Of a stretch of 58,894 nt of DNA, positions 16,945 through 24,704 are shown piece by piece (position 1 is the stretch's first letter; every line of letters starts with the position of its first letter). Under the pieces are notes generated by a model, which worked only from the letters and a program-made list of their open reading frames with translations, was not told the DNA's origin and did no database searches. Source of the DNA: Oscillospiraceae bacterium (GTDB lineage: Bacteria; Bacillota; Clostridia; Oscillospirales; Oscillospiraceae); assembly GCA_017561205.1 (NCBI GenBank), contig JAFZDL010000078.1, forward strand, positions 1 to 58,894, in the 5' to 3' direction. A program made the position numbers and the translations under genes.

Positions 16945-17160
16945 TCAAGCAGGCATCATAGCCCCGCGGGATTTTAGATAGATATCAATATCATTGTTGA
17001 TATAATTATGCCCGGTGGTGTGGAGCACATCGTAGAACTCATAGATATAATCAAATACACCATAGTCACTGAAAAGCTTAGCAACCGCCTTGCCGGTTAG
17101 ATTGCGGTGCTGCTTATAGCTTTCCATACAGAATACGGTAAAGGTCATTTCTTTGCTCAT
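16945..17160 (-). CDS. DUF3791-like small protein (71 aa)
   Basis: The small protein (MSKEMTFTVFCMESYKQHRNLTGKAVAKLFSDYGVFDYIYEFYDVLHTTG in pattern) matches DUF3791: an N-terminal helix, the phrase LTGKAVAKLFSDYGV and a DVLHTTG turn. DUF3791 genes are usually found beside DUF3990 genes, as here, and may encode the neutralising partner. GGAGATAAGG lies before the ATG and 12 bases separate it from the preceding gene. Confidence 0.75.
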   Translation of the reverse strand: MSKEMTFTVFCMESYKQHRNLTGKAVAKLFSDYGVFDYIYEFYDVLHTTGHNYINNDIDIYLKSRGAMMPA

Positions 17161-17172
17161 AGCCTTATCTCC

Positions 17173-17409
17173 TTATACATCAGGGAAACGAATAGCTCCT
17201 ATCTGTTCCTCTTGTTCAAATAGTGAATATAGCATTTGTGTGCTGTATTGCCAGACTTTTGTCTCTTCTTTTTCCAATGCAGCATAAAGCTTGGATGCAT
17301 ACAGTTTCTTAATTGCTTCTTCGTGAGATATATTTTGCTTTTCTGCAATCATTGCTACCAAATCTGCGCTGATATAAGGCATCATTGCCGCAAATTGTTC
17401 CTGACTCAT
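17173..17409 (-). CDS. Small hypothetical protein of the DUF3990 module (78 aa)
   Basis: Begins MSQEQFAAMMPYISADLVAMIAEK after a GGAGGCAC site. It is predicted to be mostly helical and acidic, with an EEAIKKLYASKLYAALEKEETKVWQ segment. It lies between the DUF3990 and DUF3791 genes with 11-12-base gaps, so it is co-expressed with them and probably part of the same toxin-antitoxin-like module. No domain name was recognised with confidence. Confidence 0.65.
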   Translation of the reverse strand: MSQEQFAAMMPYISADLVAMIAEKQNISHEEAIKKLYASKLYAALEKEETKVWQYSTQMLYSLFEQEEQIGAIRFPDV

Positions 17410-17420
17410 AATGTGCCTCC

Positions 17421-17906
17421 TTATCCGATTTCCTTTGCCTCAATGAACTTTAAGTAGGACAGAGCTTTGTCTGTGTGCAGCGTCCATTGATCCCGAAGTA
17501 CTTCGGTTTTTAGTTTCTTAACAGTGTATTCTGCGTCGTAAGCGCCTGTTTCAAACAAGCGGATAGATTGATATACATTATCATCAGCAACCGGGCCGAT
17601 GTGCATATCTTTCATATCACCGACAGGAACACCTTTGCGGTTGTTAACCACAAACTCTAACCATTTCTCGTCGGCAGTTTCAAAATTATCAATGGACAAT
17701 ACTTTAGAAGCTGTATCTAAATCAAATTTATAGACGGACACATATCCAAATGCAGCATTGTGCCGTCTCATCTTGATCCTAGCCCAACGCTCTGCCTGCT
17801 CATAGGAGGTGGTTGTATAAAAGCCTACGCCAAAGTCCAAAAAGACGTCGCCCTTTCTAATTTCCGGCTTATCTACAAGGTCAATGCTTCCGTGATATAA
17901 GATCAT
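17421..17906 (-). CDS. DUF3990 protein, ADP-ribosyltransferase-like (161 aa)
   Basis: The opening MILYHGSIDLVDKPEI followed by DFGVGFYTTTSYEQAERWA is the DUF3990 signature. The family has been related to the ADP-ribosyltransferase fold, in which YHG and YTT-type segments line the NAD+ pocket. It could modify a protein or nucleic acid target and act as the toxic member of the module. Its ATG overlaps the stop of the upstream gene by 4 bases, and the 78-aa and DUF3791 genes follow. No DUF3990 enzyme activity can be confirmed from sequence alone. Confidence 0.8.
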   Translation of the reverse strand: MILYHGSIDLVDKPEIRKGDVFLDFGVGFYTTTSYEQAERWARIKMRRHNAAFGYVSVYKFDLDTASKVLSIDNFETADEKWLEFVVNNRKGVPVGDMKDMHIGPVADDNVYQSIRLFETGAYDAEYTVKKLKTEVLRDQWTLHTDKALSYLKFIEAKEIG

Positions 17907-18199
17907 GCTAACCCCTCCATAATTTTCGTAATAGCCTTCTGCTCTTGTCTTAGTGCCAAGAGCATTTTTTCATAATGTTTTCGTAGTTCCAATTGTTCTT
18001 TAATTTGAGAAACCACCTCAGGATCTTTTCCGATATATTCGTCGCATACCTTGCCATCCTTGCGGTACTTCAAATAATAATATTCCTTCTTGCGGCAAAT
18101 CAAAGAGCCCCTTGGGAGTTCTTCGATTCGTTTCTCATATTCTGCAATCATCTGCTCGTTGCGAATAGCTTCATTTTTAACAACAGAATTTATAAGCAT
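17903..18199 (-). CDS. Small coiled-coil protein heading the DUF3990 operon (98 aa)
   Basis: Two helical segments (residues ~12-30 and ~65-95, rich in Glu/Lys) surround a beta hairpin: PRGSLICRKKEYYYLKYRKDG then VCDEYIGKD. Proteins of this pattern recur next to DUF3990 genes, so it is probably a regulator or antitoxin. The ATG at 18199 is chosen; a TTG at 18211 is possible. It overlaps the DUF3990 start by 4 bases (ATGA). No firm family name is given. Confidence 0.6.
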   Translation of the reverse strand: MLINSVVKNEAIRNEQMIAEYEKRIEELPRGSLICRKKEYYYLKYRKDGKVCDEYIGKDPEVVSQIKEQLELRKHYEKMLLALRQEQKAITKIMEGLA

Positions 18200-18215
18200 A
18201 TCTATCACCAACTAC

Positions 18216-18244
18216 ATTTTACCACACATAGTTAAAAATATCAA
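18216..18244 (-). promoter_or_regulatory. Promoter of the DUF3990-TIR operon
   Basis: Leftward TTGATA (18239-18244), a 17-base spacer, TAAAAT (18216-18221), only about 16 bases before the first ATG. Leadered initiation from here would leave a very short 5' end. Confidence 0.6.
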
Positions 18245-18316
18245 CCATTTTGTGTGATAACAGCTTATCCCATTTTGTTTCTGTAATTATATTTGTCCAA
18301 ACCCATTGTTTTGGGA

Positions 18317-18362
18317 GTACATGCATTACTTATCTTGACATATTTATGCTTTGTGGTAAAAT
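18317..18362 (+). repeat. Dispersed promoter-like repeat C, copy 1
   Basis: TGCATTA, TTGACATATTTAT and CTTTGTGG are shared with 35127-35168. In this copy TTGACA (18335-18340), a 16-base spacer and TAAAAT (18357-18362) form a full promoter pointing right, but no gene with its own site follows before repeat B. Confidence 0.5.
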
Positions 18363-18447
18363 AAACAAGTAGATATTGAGGTGTAAAAGTGTCCGAATTT
18401 CCGGTGTATTGCAACATCCGATTTGCTCCGTTTCGCCCAAAAGCTGT

Positions 18448-18578
18448 GACCGACTTTTGACCAACAAAGCTTAAGTAAAAGAAAATAACCGGTATAATAG
18501 CACTACATTTCGAAGGCTGTTATATCAGCAACCACTACATATCCACAAAGCCAAAAATATCTCATCGAGTGGGAATAA
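18448..18578 (+). repeat. Dispersed repeat B, copy 2
   Basis: Same orientation and order of words as 13012-13145, with scattered differences. It starts with GACCGACTTTTGACCAAC and ends with CATCGAGTGGGAATAA. A CCCTT/AAGGG hairpin with T's follows at about 18597-18614, giving another promoter-like/terminator-like pair. Confidence 0.75.
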
Positions 18579-18634
18579 TCCTACACACCTGAAAAACCCT
18601 TATTTCAAGGGCTTTTGCAGTTCTCGTTTCGCTA

Positions 18635-18685
18635 TTGACAGCAATATGACAGCAAAAATTGACTCCGTCCAAACTGGGCGGAGTC
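18635..18685 (+). other. Tandem TGACAGCA site plus hairpin
   Basis: TTGACAGCA and ATGACAGCA are spaced 11 bases apart, followed by a GACTCCG/CGGAGTC hairpin (about 18661-18685). The same tandem plus terminator arrangement occurs at 30372. It resembles the end of an integrated element. Confidence 0.4.
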
Positions 18686-18715
18686 GCTTGCATAATATAT
18701 ACGGAGAGAACATAT

Positions 18716-20659
18716 ATGGAAAGAGATAAACTAATCTCCCTTGTTACAAAGGCACAGAAAGGCGACCAGGATGCTCTTAACGACCTTTTTAATGCATTCT
18801 ATAATGATGTGTACTACTTTGCATTAAAGACCGTTAAAGACGAGGAAATTGCTTGTGATGTTACACAGGAGACCTTCGTCGAGATTATAAACACACTCGA
18901 CAAACTCCAAGAACCTGCTGCTTTCGTCAAGTGGATGAAACAAATTACATACCATCAATGCACACGGTACTTCAAAAAGAAGAAGGATGTCATTGTTGAC
19001 GAGGACGAAGACGGAAACACCATCTTCGATACCCTTGCAGAAGAAAATTCTGAATTTATTCCCGACGAGGCACTCGACAAGGATGAATTTAAGAATACCA
19101 TTATGGCAATGATTGACGAACTCTCCGAAGAACAGCGGGCAGCATTGATGATGTTCTATTACGACGAATTAAGCATCAAGCAGATTGCTGAAATTCAGGG
19201 CACAAACGAAAACACCGTTAAGAGCAGACTAAATTATGCGAAAAAAGGTATCAAGAAGTCTGTTGAGGACTACGAGAAGAAAAACGGTGTCAAACTCCAC
19301 TGTGTTGGTGTCCTTCCTCTCTTGCTGTGGCTCTTCAAGGATTACTTTGCACAGTCTGTGCCTGCTTCTGCGACCGTTGTTGCAGAAGGTGTCGCTACTG
19401 CGACTGGCACTGCCGTTACTGTTACTGCAACCGCAACGACTACTGCTACCGTCACCTCCGCAACCACCACGGCTGCGGTTGGTGTCGGTGCCAAGATTGC
19501 TTCCTTGCCGATAGCAACCAAAATTATCGCAGGTATCGTCGCAGCAACCATTGCAATCGGTGGTACTGTTGCTGTTGTTTCCAATAGAGATAACAACACT
19601 TCTGAGGATACTTCCAGTATTGTATCGAGCGAAGGAACCACTACAACCGATGATAATACAACGGGTGAGGATAAATACGAAGAAACCGTCCCAGAGCATA
19701 CTCCGTACCTTGTACCAGCAGGTGGCAAATACACCACAGTTGATGGCAAAATTTATTGTGCTGGTGAGTATGTAACCACTGCACCGCAAACAGGCGATAC
19801 ATTCGAAACTGCCGAATACACTTATCGGTATAATTTTGAAATGAACCGCAATTGGGAGACGGACAATATCGAGTGGATGCAAATAATAATGGACGGTTGG
19901 GGAGTTTCGGTTAATGATAATACTAAAACTACATACTCTCCATTTGACCAATCCATTAATAGTGCTCCCATAAAATCACTGTCACATACATTTATGGGCT
20001 GTGCAAATATGACCGTTGCTCCTCAAACCCCAGAAGGTGTCACCGAGTATTATTTCGCATTTGCCCAATGCACATCATTGAAGACGGCTCCGAGCATTCC
20101 CAATGGTGCGATTAATCTTAATTCGGCTTTTGTAGAATGTGTTTCCTTAACTGAAACACCGTTTTTACCTGATAGTGTCGACAATATAGGCAATGCCTTT
20201 ACCTTTTGCACATCGCTTACAACAGTCACAAATTTTCCATCAAATTTAAAGTATATGGCCGCTGCTTTTGACAGATGCGAAAACCTTGTTAATGTTCCCG
20301 ACTTACCCAATACCGTTGAAGAAATGCCGTGGGCATTCCAAGGTTGCTCATCGTTGGTTAAAGCACCTGTAATTCCCGCAAGTGTAAAAACTATGTATGC
20401 TGCTTTTATGTCTTGTTCTTCGCTTACAGGTACGGTAGAAATTAATGCAATTTTGCGAGAGGACAATATTCCGTGCAATAATTCGTGTGCTCTTTGTGCC
20501 TCTGGGCAATATGGAACATGTGAAAACTGCGGCGAGTGTTGTTCCTATGCTGATTGTTTTGCTGGCGAAACAAGACAACCTATTACACTAACAGGAACTT
20601 GCTCCAAACTTGAAGCGATTGCAAAAACCAATCTTTGGGGCAATGTTGTGGTCGGGTAA
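18716..20659 (+). CDS. Membrane-tethered ECF-type sigma factor with extracytoplasmic repeat domain (647 aa)
   Basis: Residues ~8-80 are sigma region 2 (DQDALNDLFNAFYNDVYYFAL...DVTQETFVEI) and ~125-180 region 4 (LSEEQRAALMMFYYDELSIKQIAEI...TVKSRLNYAKKGIKK). An Ala/Thr-rich linker (~215-260) leads to a transmembrane helix at ~264-288 (PIATKIIAGIVAATIAIGG). The outer part (~290-647) has a Thr/Ser/Asp stalk, six or so ~22-residue leucine-rich-like repeats of the form AFxxCxSLxxxPxLPxxV (~421-580), and a Cys-rich patch (NSCALC, CENCGECC). Ordinary ECF sigma factors are ~180 residues and soluble. ATG 18716 follows GGAGAG; the open frame extends to 18659 without a site. It heads a locus of surface proteins. 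The domain calls are clear; how signals reach the sigma half is unknown. Confidence 0.88.
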   Translation: MERDKLISLVTKAQKGDQDALNDLFNAFYNDVYYFALKTVKDEEIACDVTQETFVEIINTLDKLQEPAAFVKWMKQITYHQCTRYFKKKKDVIVDEDEDGNTIFDTLAEENSEFIPDEALDKDEFKNTIMAMIDELSEEQRAALMMFYYDELSIKQIAEIQGTNENTVKSRLNYAKKGIKKSVEDYEKKNGVKLHCVGVLPLLLWLFKDYFAQSVPASATVVAEGVATATGTAVTVTATATTTATVTSATTTAAVGVGAKIASLPIATKIIAGIVAATIAIGGTVAVVSNRDNNTSEDTSSIVSSEGTTTTDDNTTGEDKYEETVPEHTPYLVPAGGKYTTVDGKIYCAGEYVTTAPQTGDTFETAEYTYRYNFEMNRNWETDNIEWMQIIMDGWGVSVNDNTKTTYSPFDQSINSAPIKSLSHTFMGCANMTVAPQTPEGVTEYYFAFAQCTSLKTAPSIPNGAINLNSAFVECVSLTETPFLPDSVDNIGNAFTFCTSLTTVTNFPSNLKYMAAAFDRCENLVNVPDLPNTVEEMPWAFQGCSSLVKAPVIPASVKTMYAAFMSCSSLTGTVEINAILREDNIPCNNSCALCASGQYGTCENCGECCSYADCFAGETRQPITLTGTCSKLEAIAKTNLWGNVVVG

Positions 20660-20689
20660 AAAATAAAATAAAAATTTTTCAAAAAATCT

Positions 20690-20760
20690 AAAACTTTTCT
20701 AAATCGGCAATCCCCCTTGTTAACGAAAGGACAAAAGTCCTGACGAGCAAGGGGGATTTT
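20690..20760 (+). terminator. Terminator carrying bipartite element AAAACTTTT-N12-TCCCCCTTGTT (copy 1)
   Basis: AATCCCCCTTG (20709-20719) pairs with CAAGGGGGATT and a T-rich tail, with an inner GGAC/GTCC hairpin: a good terminator for the sigma gene. The left half also carries AAAACTTTT (20690-20698) and TCCCCCTTGTT (20711-20721), which recur with identical 12-base spacing at 21064-21095. Confidence 0.65.
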
Positions 20761-20797
20761 CTTATGCACATTAAATCGAATACAAGGAGGTTTGCCT

Positions 20798-20971
20798 ATG
20801 GAGAATACGGAAAACCACCGTGAACATTATAACCTCTATTATATCTTTGCGGCCGACAAGCAGAAGCATCCAATGCCTCCTGAAATGGCCGAAGAAATTC
20901 GAAAGAATATTTTGAGAAACCTTTTGCAGAAATCAAATCATCTAAACAACGAAGGTTCGTCGATAAGTTAA
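20798..20971 (+). CDS. Small hypothetical protein (57 aa)
   Basis: The frame has a strong AAGGAGG site 7 bases before its ATG and encodes MENTENHREHYNLYYIF, then a PPEMAEEIRKNILRNLLQK helix. There is no signal peptide or membrane segment. It lies between the sigma-factor terminator and the secreted coiled-coil protein, in the same direction. The strong translation signal supports a real gene. No family was recognised. Confidence 0.6.
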   Translation: MENTENHREHYNLYYIFAADKQKHPMPPEMAEEIRKNILRNLLQKSNHLNNEGSSIS

Positions 20972-21063
20972 AAATTTCTTAAATGTTGCAATTTCTTACA
21001 AAAAGTCTATAATATAGATAAATTACAACTCTGTTTATAAACAAAGAATTTTTTGAAGATTTT

Positions 21064-21095
21064 AAAACTTTTTGAATTTCTCGTTCCCCCTTGTT
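21064..21095 (+). promoter_or_regulatory. Bipartite element AAAACTTTT-N12-TCCCCCTTGTT (copy 2), possible ECF promoter or RNA element
   Basis: AAAACTTTT (21064-21072) and TCCCCCTTGTT (21085-21095) repeat the sequence and spacing of copy 1. Here the second half forms only a short CCCCTT/AAGGGG hairpin. It sits 53 bases before the next gene, so it could be a promoter element read by the tethered sigma factor, or a leader structure. Confidence 0.4.
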
Positions 21096-21147
21096 GATGT
21101 AAGGGGCGAAAAACCTTAACAAAATACATATTAAGGAGACTTAAAAA

Positions 21148-21810
21148 ATGAAAAAGACAGTTAGAACTCTCACAGTATTGGTAATGGCAGTGTTAATGCT
21201 TACCATTTCAACCATCCCTGCAATGGCAGCAAATTTTGATTCCGAGACCGCAAACAGCGGAATTACTTTTAACAATGAGGTCACCGACTTTATTATTGGA
21301 GCACAAGAATTGCTTGATTCTATAATGGGTAATGAAGAAAAGCAACAAGCAAGCGCCCAAAACGAAACGAACCAAAGTTGGCAGCAGATTGAAGAAGAAG
21401 TAAATCAGAAGAAGGAAGAATGGGCTAACAAGGAAGCAGAATGGGCAGCCAAGCAAGAGGAGTTTAAAAAGCAAAAGGAAGAAAGAGAGAAACAGCACGA
21501 AGAAAAGTGGGCCGCTCTGGAAAGAGAACAAAAAGCCATGGAAACAACCGTCATCATAATTATTGTCACCTCTGTCCTGCTTGTCCTTGCCGAAATTATG
21601 TATATTCTTATCGAAGCACCCAAGTGCGGCATGTCCAGATTTTGGGCCCTCGTACCGTTGTTCAGCAATTTCTTTGGCCTGATCGTGTTTATCGTCGTTC
21701 GTTCTAATCGCAAAACATCTACAAGCACCCACACCGTTACTTGTCCTACTTGCAGCAGTGTGCACCCCGCTGGAACAACCGAATGTCCCATTTGTGGCAC
21801 AAAGTTATAA
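21148..21810 (+). CDS. Exported coiled-coil protein with membrane helices and C-terminal zinc ribbon (220 aa)
   Basis: A signal peptide (MKKTVRTLTVLVMAVLMLT...IPAMAA, residues 1-27) is followed by an outside segment with a charged coiled coil (~70-130, EEVNQKKEEWANKEAEW...). Two hydrophobic helices follow (~133-155 and ~165-188), and a C-terminal zinc ribbon has CPTC and CPIC. The TM helices would place the ribbon on one side of the membrane, probably inside after an odd number of crossings. AAGGAG lies 9 bases before ATG. A truncated copy of its first ~50 codons occurs at 27108. Function unknown. Confidence 0.75.
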   Translation: MKKTVRTLTVLVMAVLMLTISTIPAMAANFDSETANSGITFNNEVTDFIIGAQELLDSIMGNEEKQQASAQNETNQSWQQIEEEVNQKKEEWANKEAEWAAKQEEFKKQKEEREKQHEEKWAALEREQKAMETTVIIIIVTSVLLVLAEIMYILIEAPKCGMSRFWALVPLFSNFFGLIVFIVVRSNRKTSTSTHTVTCPTCSSVHPAGTTECPICGTKL

Positions 21811-21825
21811 TAAAGGAGAATGACT

Positions 21826-22332
21826 ATGTATTGCATTAAGTGTGGCAAAGAAATTGGAGCAAATAATTCTTTCTGTCCTGAATGCGGAGCCAAGCAAACT
21901 CCCACCTATAAGGAAGTGTTTGTTCGAAACGGTATTTCTGAGAAGGATTTTATCGCAAACATCAACAAGTGGTTTCAGTGGCATCCCAAGGCAGCGAACA
22001 TTACCTGCAAGTTTGGCATGGATACCGCTATTGGCCTTCTCGCAAATAAGTATGAGCTCAATCAGTTCGTAATTGAATATGAATTGTTCGAGCACAACAA
22101 CGAAAATCAGTATGGTCTTGTTAAGGAAGAGTCCATTGCTTTGATGAAAAAAAGTTCCAAAGAGTTCATGGGTGAATGGAAGCAGTCCCATCCCAATGTA
22201 AAAGTTGTAGATTGGGAAGGAGGAACACACGCAAGAGGGTATACTGTATCCCACCTTATGGGTGGTTTTGGGGCCCGTAACAGATTGAATATTTATATCC
22301 TGTTCAAGTTCCCCCGCAACAAAGAAAATTAA
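21826..22332 (+). CDS. Zinc-ribbon protein of unknown function (168 aa)
   Basis: The N-terminus MYCIKCGKEIGANNSFCPECGAK is a canonical four-Cys zinc ribbon. The rest (about 30-168) is a soluble domain with FIANINKWFQWHPKAANITCKF and GGFGARNRLNIYILFKF, not recognised. The start at 21826 is preferred to ATG 21820 because AAGGAG lies 7 bases from it but only 1 base from the earlier ATG. It follows the preceding zinc-ribbon gene by 15 bases and precedes the lipoproteins by 13, indicating one operon. Confidence 0.75.
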   Translation: MYCIKCGKEIGANNSFCPECGAKQTPTYKEVFVRNGISEKDFIANINKWFQWHPKAANITCKFGMDTAIGLLANKYELNQFVIEYELFEHNNENQYGLVKEESIALMKKSSKEFMGEWKQSHPNVKVVDWEGGTHARGYTVSHLMGGFGARNRLNIYILFKFPRNKEN

Positions 22333-22345
22333 GGAGTAGATTTAA

Positions 22346-23371
22346 ATGAAAAAATTATTAGCATTTTTACTTGTAATGATTATGGTATTATCGCTTGCTG
22401 CTTGCGGAAACGACGATAAGGATACTGCTTCTGGCGACAACACTTCCACCACACAGACCGAAGGTTCTGAGAGCACTGGCACTACCAATGAGAGCACAGG
22501 TTCTTCTGATGCAACCGACAACACCGAGACCAGTACTCCCGCTACCGATAGTACGGAAGACACCAGCACTCCCGATGAGACTTCCAAACCTTCCGAAACC
22601 ACGAAACCCAGTGAGACGACAAAACCCAGCGAGACAACAAAACCCTCTGAAACCACTAAACCTGAACATAAGCATAGTTATACTTCCAAAGTAACCACTG
22701 CCGCCACTTGTGGCAAGGACGGTGTTAAGACATTCACTTGCTCCTGCGGTGATACTTACAATGAAAAGATTGCTGCTACTGGTCAACATAGTTGGGGCGG
22801 ATGGAGTAATGTCAAAGAACCTACCTTTACCGAAAACGGAAAATCGCAAAGAACCTGTAAAACTTGTTCTGCAACTGAAAGTACAGAACTGGAAAAATTG
22901 AATCCGAGTATGGAATTTTGGGACACTGGCCTTTATTTCGTTATGAAAAACTCTGATGGGTATAATCAAAATGCCATCAAGGGTGACCGCTTGTTGGACT
23001 ATGCTGCTTACAAGTTTGTCTTTATGGATGGTATGGAAAATCCCTCTGCCACATTTGATGATGTAAAGGCGAAACTGAAATGTTTTAACTTAACCGATGC
23101 CGTCATTTCTCAAATGAAGCAGAGCCCTCGTTATCAAGGTGAAAACAGTTATAATATGAGTTACACGGAAGAAAATCCGTTGGGAAATCCTACTGTGCGT
23201 GGCTTTGTACATAACGGCGGTAATAATTTCACAGTATATTATTCCGTCCACGAAGATTGGGGCGACACAGAAGGAACATATTGGAAAGTTGAGTTGGAAT
23301 ACAATAAGGGCATCCAAAAATACACCTCTATTGTCAAAGTCGAATCTGTACCCTCTAACATTACAATGTGA
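22346..23371 (+). CDS. Surface lipoprotein with SETTKP repeats (341 aa)
   Basis: The lipobox LSLAACG (Cys20) marks a membrane-anchored lipoprotein. A low-complexity Ser/Thr/Asp stalk (~22-105) ends in four SETTKP repeats, then HKHSYTSKVTTAATC...FTCSCGD, a Cys-containing module common in surface proteins of gut Clostridia. A C-terminal domain (~190-341) includes LLDYAAYKF and GFVHNGGNNFTVYYSV. It is the first of a tandem pair; its neighbour shares signal, stalk and module. It lies in the operon after the zinc-ribbon gene. Ligand or partner is unknown. Confidence 0.85.
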   Translation: MKKLLAFLLVMIMVLSLAACGNDDKDTASGDNTSTTQTEGSESTGTTNESTGSSDATDNTETSTPATDSTEDTSTPDETSKPSETTKPSETTKPSETTKPSETTKPEHKHSYTSKVTTAATCGKDGVKTFTCSCGDTYNEKIAATGQHSWGGWSNVKEPTFTENGKSQRTCKTCSATESTELEKLNPSMEFWDTGLYFVMKNSDGYNQNAIKGDRLLDYAAYKFVFMDGMENPSATFDDVKAKLKCFNLTDAVISQMKQSPRYQGENSYNMSYTEENPLGNPTVRGFVHNGGNNFTVYYSVHEDWGDTEGTYWKVELEYNKGIQKYTSIVKVESVPSNITM

Positions 23372-23391
23372 TAAGAATGGAGAGAATCACA

Positions 23392-24456
23392 ATGAAAAAA
23401 CTATTCGCACTTTTACTCGCATTGACCCTGATGTTATCGCTCGCTGCCTGCGGTGGAGACGATAAGGACACCGCTACTGGTGACAACACTTCCACCACAC
23501 AGATCGAAGGTTCTGAGAGCACTGGCACTACCAATGAGAGCACAGGTTCTTCTGATGCAACCGACAATACCGAGACCAGTACTCCCGCTACCGATAGTAC
23601 GGAAGGCACCAGCACCCCCGACGAGACTTCCAAACCTTCCGAAACCACGAAACCTAGCGAGACAACAAAACCCTCTGAAACCACTAAACCTGAACATAAG
23701 CATAGTTATACTTCCAAAGTTACTACCGATGCTAAATGTGATAAAGATGGTGTAAAGACCTTCACTTGTTCCTGCGGTGATGCCTATACCGAAAAGATTG
23801 CTGCAACAGAACACAAGTGGGGTAATTGGAAAGTAGAATCTTATGCCCTTATAGGAAAGCCTGGCACAGAAAAGCGAACTTGCTCAACTTGTTCTACATC
23901 TGAAACCAAGGAAAGAACTGCAAATGCAATTGCAAACTCTTTTGACGATGGTGGCCTTGCATATATTGCTTTGCAAAGCGGTCGAATTAACGGATATAGT
24001 TTGCTCGAATATGCCTCTCACGAACTCCACGAGCACCTGCATCATCCTGTTCCGATGGAAACAATTTTCAATGCATTGTCTGAAAGATTTAATATTACTG
24101 CTGAATTGAGAGCAGATATGATTGCTGCAATAGAAGAGTCGAGCAAGTATAGTAACCAGTTTGGATATGATAAAACCAACGGTACTCTTGAACTGCAATA
24201 TCCTGGCGAGCATTATGGCGATAGTCGTCTTCTTGGATATGTTCATAATGGGGGTAACAACTATACTATTTACTGCGAATTCGGTGAATATGATTACAGA
24301 ACAGACGATTTTACCTATGTAACATTGAAGGCAACTTTGGAGTATAATAAAGTTAATGGAAACCCCAACAAGTATATTTCTTTTGAAATGGTAAATTCTA
24401 CTCCTAACAATATGGTTGCTTGTCCCAAGGATGAAAGAGGCGACATCTTCGGCTAA
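23392..24456 (+). CDS. Surface lipoprotein, tandem paralogue (354 aa)
   Basis: It starts at ATG 23392 after GGAGAG (the open frame begins earlier at 23368) and has the lipobox LSLAACG. The stalk and HKHSYTSKVTT...FTCSCGD module are nearly identical to those of the upstream gene at the DNA level, with three rather than four SETTKP repeats. The C-terminal domains are diverged (SGRINGYSLLEYASHELHEHL, GYVHNGGNNYTIYCEF) but share the same plan. This points to recent duplication or gene conversion of the first half with divergence of the functional half. Confidence 0.85.
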   Translation: MKKLFALLLALTLMLSLAACGGDDKDTATGDNTSTTQIEGSESTGTTNESTGSSDATDNTETSTPATDSTEGTSTPDETSKPSETTKPSETTKPSETTKPEHKHSYTSKVTTDAKCDKDGVKTFTCSCGDAYTEKIAATEHKWGNWKVESYALIGKPGTEKRTCSTCSTSETKERTANAIANSFDDGGLAYIALQSGRINGYSLLEYASHELHEHLHHPVPMETIFNALSERFNITAELRADMIAAIEESSKYSNQFGYDKTNGTLELQYPGEHYGDSRLLGYVHNGGNNYTIYCEFGEYDYRTDDFTYVTLKATLEYNKVNGNPNKYISFEMVNSTPNNMVACPKDERGDIFG

Positions 24457-24474
24457 TTAAATAACTCATCCTCT

Positions 24475-24512
24475 ACATCCCCGTGAGTTCGTGCTCACGG
24501 GGATGTTTTTTA
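24475..24512 (+). terminator. Terminator of the lipoprotein operon
   Basis: ACATCCCCGTGAG pairs with CTCACGGGGATGT around a 6-base loop, then a T-run. Confidence 0.9.
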
Positions 24513-24704
24513 TCCACCCGACCTCTCTTGGAAATCTTAAAAGAATAGATTTTGAATTGTGTCGGCGGAATATATCTCGGTATAATTTGGGGGATTTTTA
24601 AGAATAGACTTGATTTGCTCTTTTATGTGTTCTGAATGAAGGGTGGGAGGATTGATAAAAACCAACATCGTATCGCACATATTTTCAACATTTGTTTGTT
24701 TCTA

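Noticed and set aside
22575-22670. SETTKP-encoding DNA repeats as a CRISPR or VNTR element
   Set aside because: They are in-frame codons of the lipoprotein stalk and are explained by the protein repeat.
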